From Bacteroidaceae bacterium (GTDB lineage Bacteria; Bacteroidota; Bacteroidia; Bacteroidales; Bacteroidaceae), in NCBI GenBank assembly GCA_017628775.1, contig JAGBYN010000002.1:1-12453 (forward strand): a stretch of 12,453 nt of DNA, in the 5' to 3' direction. Positions 6,442 through 12,453 of this stretch are shown here, piece after piece (the stretch's first letter is position 1; each line of letters starts with the position of its first letter). The position numbers were made by a program, and so were the translations under genes. The notes beneath the pieces were generated by a model. That model was not told the DNA's origin and ran no database searches. It saw only the letters and a list, made by a program, of their open reading frames with translations.

Positions 6442-7671
6442 TCAAAGCGCGGCTTTTGCCATCCCTAACGCTGCCACATAGCCTGTGGTCCAGGCGGCTT
6501 GAAGATTAAAGCCGCCTGTGACGGCATCGATATCAAGGACCTCGCCTGCGAAGTACAGGTTCGGAATAACTTTACTTTCGAGTGTATTGGCTAAAACCTC
6601 GGAGAGGGCCACGCCACCACACGTAACAAACTCCTCACGGTGCGGATAACGCCCCGAAACGCGATAAACATCGGCGGTCAGGGTATTGACTAATTTATTC
6701 AGTCCTTTCTTGCCTAACTCTGCCCAAGGTTTCTCCAAGGGCAAGCCACTGCGTTGTAATAAATAATGCCACAGGCGCGATTGCAGGTTAAAGGGGCGCA
6801 CACTGGAGAGTTGACGCTGCGCATACGACCCTGCCTGGGCTTGAAGTTCGTGCGTGACGATCTCCACATTGGTCTCTCCCACCCAATTCACCATAACCTC
6901 GGCCTCGTAATTCTGCTCTGCCAACAAACGTGCGGCATGCGAGGAGAGTTTCAGGGCGGCAGGACCACTCATGCCCCAGTGCGTGATGAGCAAAGGTGCC
7001 TGAACCTTGAAGTTGGTGCGGGGAATGGACAAGATAGCCTGTTCCACCACCACCCCCATCAACGCGGTGAGTTCGGCATGGGGAATGGTCAAGGTAAATA
7101 AAGAGGGTACGGGCGGCACAATGGGTTGGCCCAACTGCTGAAGCATATGGAGCAAGCCTTGTGGTTTGGGTTGCCCCCCAGCTGTAATTAAAACCATATC
7201 GGCAAGGCACGTCGGCTGGTTTTCGAAATCAAGTTCAAACGTGCTGTCGGGACATGTTCTTAGCGCCACCAGTTTATGGTGGGTGCACACCTTAACGCCC
7301 AGTCGGCGGGCTTCGTTTTGCAAGCAGAGGGTGATGCTGTGGGAATCCTGCGATACGGGAAACACGCACTGATCCTCCTGCGTGGTGAGCGCCACGCCAT
7401 GGTCCTCAAACCATTGATAGGCATCTTCATGGTCGAACACCTTGAAAAGACGCTTCATCAATTGATGGCCGCGTGGATAAACGGACTTTAAATCGCGCAC
7501 CTCCTCAAATGAGTTGGTACAGTTGCAACGTCCGCCCCCGCTCACCTCAACCTTTGCGAGGCATCGGCCTGCACGTTCATAAATAGCAACCGAATGGTTC
7601 GGACATTGTTCTTTTATGGCGATGGCTGCAAAAAAACCAGCAGCACCGCCACCAATGATTGCAATTCTCAT
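6442..7671 (-). CDS. HI0933/YhiN-family NAD(P)/FAD-dependent oxidoreductase
   Basis: A 409-aa cytoplasmic flavoprotein of the HI0933-like family (BaiN/YhiN-related, about 390-420 aa), whose physiological substrate is generally unknown. Visible landmarks: Rossmann FAD motif IGGGAAGFFAA (6-16), the family signature SGGGRCNCTN (44-53), FPVSQDSHSI (104-113), ITAGG (162-166), THWGMSGPAAL (230-240) and the C-terminal FAD-binding stretch AGEVLDIDAVTGGFN (375-389). An ATG at 7683 would add MLFL; the ATG at 7671 puts the dinucleotide-binding strand at the N-terminus as in the family, so it is preferred. The gene follows trxB on the same strand, but a palindromic hairpin and a 9-bp array separate them, so it is probably transcribed separately. 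No clear promoter was found. Confidence 0.9.
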   Translation of the reverse strand: MRIAIIGGGAAGFFAAIAIKEQCPNHSVAIYERAGRCLAKVEVSGGGRCNCTNSFEEVRDLKSVYPRGHQLMKRLFKVFDHEDAYQWFEDHGVALTTQEDQCVFPVSQDSHSITLCLQNEARRLGVKVCTHHKLVALRTCPDSTFELDFENQPTCLADMVLITAGGQPKPQGLLHMLQQLGQPIVPPVPSLFTLTIPHAELTALMGVVVEQAILSIPRTNFKVQAPLLITHWGMSGPAALKLSSHAARLLAEQNYEAEVMVNWVGETNVEIVTHELQAQAGSYAQRQLSSVRPFNLQSRLWHYLLQRSGLPLEKPWAELGKKGLNKLVNTLTADVYRVSGRYPHREEFVTCGGVALSEVLANTLESKVIPNLYFAGEVLDIDAVTGGFNLQAAWTTGYVAALGMAKAAL

Positions 7672-7692
7672 AAGAAAGAGCAAAGAGTAATT

Positions 7693-7735
7693 GTCTCTAT
7701 AATTGCTATAGCATCTATAAAATCCTATAGCATTC
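7693..7735. repeat. Degenerate 9-bp-period array upstream of the flavoprotein gene
   Basis: Units GTCTCTATA, ATTGCTATA, GCATCTATA and a 10-nt AAATCCTATA, then GCATTCCCA, show the CTATA core at nearly 9-bp spacing. The array begins about 20 nt upstream of the flavoprotein start and looks more decayed than the others. Confidence 0.7.
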
Positions 7736-7747
7736 CCAATAATGATT

Positions 7748-7779
7748 AACGGTTAACGACGCCGGCGTCGTTAACCGTT
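7748..7779. terminator. Perfect 32-bp loopless palindrome downstream of trxB
   Basis: Positions 7748-7763 (AACGGTTAACGACGCC) are the exact reverse complement of 7764-7779. It lies 5 nt beyond the trxB stop, where a terminator is expected. As at 1549-1584, the T-rich tract (TTTTATTTTATT) is on the plus strand, so in the trxB transcript it precedes the stem, and AATCATTATTG follows. The core GACGCCGGCGTC is GC-rich and would form a strong hairpin. Confidence 0.7.
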
Positions 7780-7784
7780 TTATT

Positions 7785-8720
7785 TTATTCGTGTTCTTCC
7801 AAGAATTTCTTAGCTTCGATGGCCGCCTTACAACCACTTGCTGCGGCGGTGATGGCCTGACGGTAAAGGGGATCGGCAACGTCGCCAGCCGCAAACACAC
7901 CTGGTACGTTCGTTACAGGTGTTTGACCTTCGGTGATGATATAGCCAATCTCATCGGTATTCACCCAGGGCTTCACGATGTCGCTGTTGGGCTTATGGCC
8001 AATAGCCAAGAAGAAACCATCGATTTGAATGTCCAACATCTTTTCTTCGGCAGTGCCCTTCTTATACACGAGGTGAGCACCCTCCACGCCGTTGTCGCCA
8101 AAGAGGCCCACGGTGTTGGTGTTGAACAATACTTCAATCTTAGGATTGCTGAATACACGGTCCTGCATCGCCTGAGAAGCACGCAAATAATCCTTGCGCA
8201 CAATGAGATAAACCTTCTGAGCAAGACCAGCAAGGTAAGTAGCTTCCTCGCAAGCGGTGTCGCCACCACCGACCACAGCCACCGTCTTCTTACGGTAGAA
8301 GAAGCCATCGCATGTGGCACAGGCACTGACGCCCTGACCACGGTATTTTTCTTCATCAGCCAAACCAAGGTACTTGGCAGAAGCACCAGTAGCCACGATC
8401 AGCGTTTTGCACTGCACCTGAGTATCGTCGTCGAACGTGATGGTGAAGGGGCGCTGACTCAAATCGGTCTTCACCGCAATGGCTGTGCGGATCTGAGTGC
8501 CGAAGCGCTCACACTGCTGACGAATCTCATCCATCATTTGGTTGCCATCAACACCTTCGGGATAGCCTGGGAAATTTTCAATTTCAGTTGTTGTGGTTAA
8601 CTGACCACCGGGTTGGATACCTTCGTAAAGAACAGGCGACAAACCTGCGCGACCAGCATAGATACCTGCGGTGTAGCCAGCAGGACCAGAACCTAAGATC
8701 AAACAATCAATTAATTCCAT
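7785..8720 (-). CDS. trxB: Thioredoxin-disulfide reductase
   Basis: A 311-aa low-molecular-weight thioredoxin reductase, which passes electrons from NADPH through FAD and a redox disulfide to thioredoxin in the cytoplasm. Landmarks: FAD motif GSGPAG (10-15), GGQLTTTTEIENFPG (38-52), the redox disulfide ACATC (133-137, Cys134/Cys137), NADPH motif GGGDTA (151-156), VRKDYLRAS in the 2'-phosphate region (174-182; most bacterial enzymes have HRRxxxRA) and the C-terminal FAD strand FAAGDV (276-281). Length is standard. The start is 27 nt after the lolA-like stop, with no terminator between, so both are probably in one transcript from the ftsK side. The palindrome downstream likely ends the unit. 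Confidence 0.97.
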   Translation of the reverse strand: MELIDCLILGSGPAGYTAGIYAGRAGLSPVLYEGIQPGGQLTTTTEIENFPGYPEGVDGNQMMDEIRQQCERFGTQIRTAIAVKTDLSQRPFTITFDDDTQVQCKTLIVATGASAKYLGLADEEKYRGQGVSACATCDGFFYRKKTVAVVGGGDTACEEATYLAGLAQKVYLIVRKDYLRASQAMQDRVFSNPKIEVLFNTNTVGLFGDNGVEGAHLVYKKGTAEEKMLDIQIDGFFLAIGHKPNSDIVKPWVNTDEIGYIITEGQTPVTNVPGVFAAGDVADPLYRQAITAAASGCKAAIEAKKFLEEHE

Positions 8721-8747
8721 ATTTTCTGATTTTTAAATATTTACATG

Positions 8748-9374
8748 TTATCGGAGGTCGATCACCTCAAAGTCGGGATAGTTCTTGGGGTTGAACACAA
8801 AAGCATCCTGCGCTACCTTTTGGTTTTCGCGGTAGCTGTTGATGTCAATGTTCATCCATTGCTTGCCCTTGCGGAGCTTAACGTAATAGGGGCGTTTCTG
8901 ACTTTTGTCGATACACACAATCAACTCCTGTACGGAAGCTTTCTTGGATTGGGCGGTCATCTTTACCTCATGGGCGCCACGTCCGCTATGGGTGGTGTTT
9001 TTCATGTTGAGCGCATACCCTTTTTGATAGAGGGTCATGAAATACATGGGATTCATGGCCTGGATTTCCTCGGGCGTGGGGTGGCTGACATTAACTTCAT
9101 TGCTGCCCTGGTAAATGGTCCATAATGTGGTGCCGTCGAACCAGGCTTGAATGACATTGGTCTTGAGCGCGAATTGTTCGCCCTTCAAGGTAATGGTGCC
9201 CGTTACGGTCTGAGCACCTTCCATGCCTCCTGCAGCGGTGAATGCCACGACAGTGCCACTGCTCTTTTGAAAGCGCTGTGCGGTTTCGTTAAGTATGTCC
9301 TGAGCTGTCTGAGCCCAAGCATGGGCGCTCATCAATAGCCAGGCGGCTATAATTAATAGGTATTTCTGCATCAT
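8748..9374 (-). CDS. LolA-like outer-membrane lipoprotein carrier protein
   Basis: A 208-aa exported protein. A signal peptide (1-21, MMQKYLLIIAAWLLMSAHAWA, cleaved before QTAQ) sends it to the periplasm. The mature part has the LolA-like order: ILNETAQRFQKSSG, a short beta-strand series GTITLKGEQFALKT (59-72), AWFDGTTLWTIYQGSNEVNV (77-96), PMYFMTLYQKGY (109-120), and the ending NYPDFEVIDLR, typical of Bacteroidetes LolA-like chaperones (xxVIDLR). LolA carries lipoproteins from the inner to the outer membrane; binding of lipoproteins here is inferred from the fold. The order ftsK, lolA-like, trxB is a familiar Bacteroidales arrangement. ATG 9371 is an equally possible start. The 9-bp array separates it from ftsK. 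Confidence 0.88.
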   Translation of the reverse strand: MMQKYLLIIAAWLLMSAHAWAQTAQDILNETAQRFQKSSGTVVAFTAAGGMEGAQTVTGTITLKGEQFALKTNVIQAWFDGTTLWTIYQGSNEVNVSHPTPEEIQAMNPMYFMTLYQKGYALNMKNTTHSGRGAHEVKMTAQSKKASVQELIVCIDKSQKRPYYVKLRKGKQWMNIDINSYRENQKVAQDAFVFNPKNYPDFEVIDLR

Positions 9375-9391
9375 AAACTTATTTTTAAAGA

Positions 9392-9445
9392 GGTTCTATA
9401 GTTTCTATAGCATCTATAGCATCTATAGCATCTATAAATTCTAAA
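9392..9445. repeat. 9-bp-period array touching the ftsK stop codon
   Basis: Units GGTTCTATA, GTTTCTATA, three identical GCATCTATA and a degenerate AATTCTAAA run from 9392 to 9445. The last unit contains the ftsK TAG stop (9441-9443), so the array begins inside the end of the coding region and fills nearly all of the ftsK to lolA-like gap. Confidence 0.88.
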
Positions 9446-11996
9446 GCGAATTGAGCTTCACTTCCAGCTCCGCCAGATCGGCGCAATAGACTTCGCGGGG
9501 CTTGGCGCCGCGTGTGGGACCTACGAGGCCCACCTTTTCCATTTGGTCCATGAGGCGACCGGCACGGTTGTAGCCTATTTTGAAGCGGCGCTGAATCAAG
9601 GAGGTTGAGCCTTGCTGCGTCGATACGATTTCGCGTGCGGCATCGGCAAACAGAGGGTCGAGACTGCCAGAGTCAAAGCCCTCGCTGCCACCTGCACTGC
9701 CACCGTCCTCAACAGGCGGTTCAGGCAATTCAAACGCACTGACGTAGCTTTGCTGACAAGCGATGTGCTGACAGATCTGTTCCACCTCGGGCGTATCCAC
9801 AAAGGCACATTGCACACGCGTTGGGGTGTTGCCCGCTAAGAAAAGCATATCGCCCTTACCCACGAGCTGGTCGGCACCCTTACCATCGAGGATGGTGCGC
9901 GAGTCGATTTGCGACATCACCTTAAATGCCATACGCGCTGGGAAGTTGGCCTTGATGGTACCGGTGATGATATTGGTTGTGGGACGTTGCGTAGCAATGA
10001 TCATGTGCATGCCCACAGCGCGCGCCAACTGAGCAATACGGGCGATGGGGAGTTCCACCTCCTTGCCTGCCGTCATAATCAAATCGCCAAACTCATCAAT
10101 CACCACCACAATATAGGGCATGTAATGATGGCCGTGCTCGGGGTTGAGCTGACGGTCCACGAACTTGGCATTGTATTCCTTGATGTTGCGCACACGCGCT
10201 TTCTTAAGCAGATCGTAGCGTGTGTCCATTTCCTGACAGAGGCTGTTCAGGGTTTGGATGACCTTCGTGACATCTGTGATGATGGGATCGCCCTCGCCAG
10301 GAATCTTCGCCAAGAAATGATTTTCGATCGGCGCATAGATGGAGAATTCCACCTTCTTGGGGTCCACCATCACAATTTTGAGTTCGGCGGGGTGCTTCTT
10401 ATAAAGCAACGAGGTGATGATGGCATTCAACCCAACGGACTTACCCTGCCCCGTAGCCCCTGCCACAAGCAAGTGGGGCATCTTGGCGAGGTCAACCATA
10501 AACACTTCATTGGTGATGGTCTTACCTAAGGCAATGGGGAGGTCGAACGTGGTGTCCTGGAATTTCTTGGAGTTCAGGATGCTCTCCATCGACACGATGA
10601 GGGGGTGCTGGTTGGGCACTTCAATACCGATGGTGCCCTTACCAGGAATGGGGGCAATGATACGCACACCGATGGCGGAGAGATTCAAGGCGATATCGTC
10701 CTCCAAATTGCGAATGCGCGCGATCTTCACCCCTGGCGCAGGCGTGATTTCATAAAGCGTGATCGTTGGACCAATGGTGGCCTTAATTGAAGAGATCTCA
10801 ACGCCGAAGTTTTTCAACACTTCGGTGATGCGGTCTTTATTGGCCTTGAGTTCCACATCGTTCTGCATCAAATCGCCATCAGCATATTTCTTAAGCAACG
10901 AGAGCATGGGGTATTTGTAGAACTCCAAATCCTTCTTGGGATCGTAGGGTCCTTGAAGCTTAACATCCTCAACCGTGGAGCCATCGGCCTTCTCCTCGTG
11001 CACGCCGGCTTCAATGATAAAGTCCTGATCGTTCTTCTCTGGATTCAAAAACTCAACGATGGCTGGTTGTTCGGGTTCATCCCCCTCCTCTTCGGTCGGT
11101 TCCGCTTCTTCGTCTTCATCGTCCGACTCCTGAAGTTCATCGTCATCGGTCGATGCCGTTTGCGGTGTGTCTTCGGTCAGGGCAATTACCTCGCCTGTGG
11201 TTAAGTCCACCGTCAAAGGTCCTGCTTCAGTTTCCACCTGTTGCACGTCGCCTTCAACATCTTCGGCATCGGCTTCATCGCCGTTATCGTCCTGCTCAGC
11301 CTTTGGTTTACGCTTGGGCAAATGTTCCTTCACAAAGCTTGTTGGGTTTAAGAACGTGCGGATCACATGAAGCGCCTTTGAACTCATATAAACGATGTAG
11401 CACAAGGCCAAGGTCACACAAACCACGAAAGCACCCGTCACGCCCATTTGCTTCTCTAACAGGGCACGCACGTATTCGCCGTGCTCGCCACCCAAATAAA
11501 ACGTGAGTGAATAAAACATTTGTTCGGGCAGGGTGTGGCACGCCAAAAGACTCAGCATGACGGACGACCACACCAACAATAACGTGCAGTGGATAAACGC
11601 CTTGAGCAACTTAATCTGATAGGCCTTGGTGCAACGCAAACCAATGAGCACGATATAGACTGGAATCAAAAAAGCACTAAATCCAAAACATTGCTGCATG
11701 AGGTAATGCGACAGCTTCGCTCCCCAGATGCCACACACATTCTTGGGCTGCTCAAGCAAACCACTTTCAATATTGGAAAGATCCATGTAGCCACTGCGGA
11801 CATTCGAAACCATGGATACGAGAATAAATATCGCGATGGCAATGAGGATAAAACCAATAGCGCTATGGAACTTTTCACTCTTCAGGATATTGAGTAAATT
11901 GTCGCCAAGCACTTTCTGAAGGAGTGTACGATCGTCGTTCACCACCTTCTTGGTCGCAGATTTTGCAGGTTTATTTGGTGTATTTTTTGAAGCCAT
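9441..11996 (-). CDS. ftsK: DNA translocase FtsK
   Basis: An 851-aa FtsK/SpoIIIE translocase, which anchors at the division septum and pumps chromosome ends toward dif/XerCD. The N-terminus is basic (1-18); four membrane segments lie at about 44-64, 104-121, 132-152 and 187-205. A linker of about 230-315 is very acidic (DDDELQESDDEDEEAE near 284-299). The motor alpha/beta domains cover about 350-760: Walker A GATGQGKS (513-520), DPKKVEFS (545-552), Walker B VVVIDEFGD (630-638), ATQRPTTNIITG (668-679). The winged-helix gamma domain (about 778-851) includes QRRFKIGYNRAGRLMDQME, which reads polar KOPS-like sites. Length is usual for Bacteroidetes, with a shorter linker than in E. coli. It has its own promoter and likely leads transcription into the lolA-like and trxB genes. 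Confidence 0.97.
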   Translation of the reverse strand: MASKNTPNKPAKSATKKVVNDDRTLLQKVLGDNLLNILKSEKFHSAIGFILIAIAIFILVSMVSNVRSGYMDLSNIESGLLEQPKNVCGIWGAKLSHYLMQQCFGFSAFLIPVYIVLIGLRCTKAYQIKLLKAFIHCTLLLVWSSVMLSLLACHTLPEQMFYSLTFYLGGEHGEYVRALLEKQMGVTGAFVVCVTLALCYIVYMSSKALHVIRTFLNPTSFVKEHLPKRKPKAEQDDNGDEADAEDVEGDVQQVETEAGPLTVDLTTGEVIALTEDTPQTASTDDDELQESDDEDEEAEPTEEEGDEPEQPAIVEFLNPEKNDQDFIIEAGVHEEKADGSTVEDVKLQGPYDPKKDLEFYKYPMLSLLKKYADGDLMQNDVELKANKDRITEVLKNFGVEISSIKATIGPTITLYEITPAPGVKIARIRNLEDDIALNLSAIGVRIIAPIPGKGTIGIEVPNQHPLIVSMESILNSKKFQDTTFDLPIALGKTITNEVFMVDLAKMPHLLVAGATGQGKSVGLNAIITSLLYKKHPAELKIVMVDPKKVEFSIYAPIENHFLAKIPGEGDPIITDVTKVIQTLNSLCQEMDTRYDLLKKARVRNIKEYNAKFVDRQLNPEHGHHYMPYIVVVIDEFGDLIMTAGKEVELPIARIAQLARAVGMHMIIATQRPTTNIITGTIKANFPARMAFKVMSQIDSRTILDGKGADQLVGKGDMLFLAGNTPTRVQCAFVDTPEVEQICQHIACQQSYVSAFELPEPPVEDGGSAGGSEGFDSGSLDPLFADAAREIVSTQQGSTSLIQRRFKIGYNRAGRLMDQMEKVGLVGPTRGAKPREVYCADLAELEVKLNSL

Positions 11997-12018
11997 ATAA
12001 GTTTTTGGATTTGAACTA

Positions 12019-12050
12019 CAAAATTACAATTTATCTTCGAAAGTATCTAA
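12019..12050 (-). promoter_or_regulatory. Bacteroidetes-type promoter for ftsK
   Basis: On the minus strand TAATTTTG (12026-12019) matches TAnnTTTG fully, and a weaker TTAG (12050-12047) lies 20 nt upstream at the -33 position. The ftsK ATG at 11996 is about 23 nt downstream of the -7 box, giving a short leader. Confidence 0.65.
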
Positions 12051-12072
12051 GATTTAAGATGAAATTAGAAAA

Positions 12073-12157
12073 GAGTTGAGAGTTGAGAGAGGAGAGTTGA
12101 GAGAGGAGAGTTGAGAGAGGAGAGTTGAGAGTACAGAGTACAGAGAACAGAGTACAG
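12073..12157. repeat. GA-rich 7/14-bp tandem array upstream of ftsK
   Basis: Three perfect 14-bp copies of TTGAGAGAGGAGAG (12083-12124) follow shorter GAGTTGAG copies; then 7-bp units GTACAGA, GTACAGA, GAACAGA, GTACAG (12131-12157). The 14-mer divides into two 7-mers, so a 7-nt register runs through the array. A related GTTTAGAGTTTAGAGAGGAG stretch lies at about 12327-12347. Confidence 0.9.
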
Positions 12158-12216
12158 CTGCCGTGCGGTTTGAAATTCCCTTGCTTCAGGGGCTTTGCTT
12201 TCTTTTCTTTATCTAG

Positions 12217-12267
12217 AATTTGAGACGGTTTGATGAGCTTGCGAATAATTTGAGACGGTTTGATGAG
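12217..12267. repeat. 21-bp direct repeat at 30-bp spacing
   Basis: Positions 12217-12237 and 12247-12267 are identical over 21 bp (core TTTGAGACGGTTTGATGAG), with similar linkers after each (CTTGCGAATA and AGTAATCGAATA). There are only two copies with very short linkers. No gene is credible in 12000-12453. Confidence 0.85.
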
Positions 12268-12300
12268 AGTAATCGAATAATTTTTGCTCACGATGTGAGC

Positions 12301-12440
12301 CCATGCGGCATGGTTGGAAAGTTGATAGTTTAGAGTTTAGAGAGGAGGTCGCGCAAGAAATCGTTAGTCCGCATGGCAAGATGCCGAAGGTATCTCCGCT
12401 CTGTAACCGCGGTGGTTGGCGCTGAGCGCCTACCCCCGGT
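12301..12440. repeat. Possible interspersed palindromic element
   Basis: CCATGCGG (12301-12308) and CCGCATGG (12369-12376) are perfect inverted 8-mers. Downstream, ACCG...CGGT (12406-12440) encloses the tight hairpin GGCGCT-G-AGCGCC (12418-12430) plus imperfect GGTGGTT / TACCCCC pairing. The block is much more GC-rich than its surroundings and looks like REP-type Bacteroidales intergenic elements; that resemblance is from memory only. Confidence 0.45.
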
Positions 12441-12453
12441 CCCAACAGAACCC

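Noticed and set aside
7791..8600. 269-aa plus-strand open frame antisense to trxB
   Set aside because: It lies wholly within the unmistakable trxB coding region on the other strand and matches no family.
12217..12267. Possible CRISPR array
   Set aside because: Only two repeats with a 9-bp spacer, no further copies and no cas genes.
12031..12445. Two minus-strand open frames upstream of ftsK
   Set aside because: They are translations of the GA-rich array, the direct repeat and the palindromic block, with no recognisable domain or start context.

Overview
The window looks like part of a Bacteroidales chromosome, most like Prevotella or a close relative. Three things suggest this. Promoters fit the Bacteroidetes TTTG / TAnnTTTG pattern. 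One secreted enzyme ends in a type IX secretion-like sorting tail. The order ftsK, lolA-like, trxB on one strand is familiar from this group. No rRNA, tRNA, transposase, integrase or CRISPR array was recognised.

Layout from left to right. Positions 1-949 (minus) hold a FemAB/GNAT-like acyltransferase cut off by the window edge. It overlaps by ATGA the upstream WxcM/FdtA-type sugar-ketoisomerase cupin at 946-1344; the pair looks like part of a nucleotide-sugar or surface-glycan operon, with a promoter near 1461-1492 and a GC-rich, possibly structured leader. Positions 1345-1768 are non-coding and hold that leader, a 16-bp hairpin, a 9-bp-period array and a REP-like palindrome. Positions 1769-4498 (minus) encode a secreted 909-aa GH16 beta-glucanase with a tandemly duplicated N-terminal module. 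The divergent intergenic region 4499-4997 holds a 9-bp array, a perfect palindrome, an inverted repeat and a good promoter. This promoter serves a plus-strand AAA_14-like ATPase at 4998-6179 with altered Walker residues. A bidirectional terminator and two 9-bp-period arrays separate it from a convergent HI0933/YhiN flavoprotein (6442-7671, minus).

The right half is a minus-strand housekeeping cluster read from right to left: ftsK (9441-11996, own promoter), a LolA-like periplasmic lipoprotein chaperone (8748-9374) and trxB (7785-8720), followed by a loopless 32-bp palindrome. Positions 12000-12453 are non-coding and hold the ftsK promoter, a 7/14-bp GA-rich array, a direct repeat and a REP-like palindromic end.

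The most distinctive theme is not a gene system. Degenerate arrays with an exact 9-bp period, built on CTATAG or TCTAGA cores, occupy almost every non-overlapping gene boundary. No clear new defence or biosynthetic system is visible. The best leads are these arrays, two hairpins sharing a flanking sequence, the non-canonical ATPase and the duplicated GH16 module.
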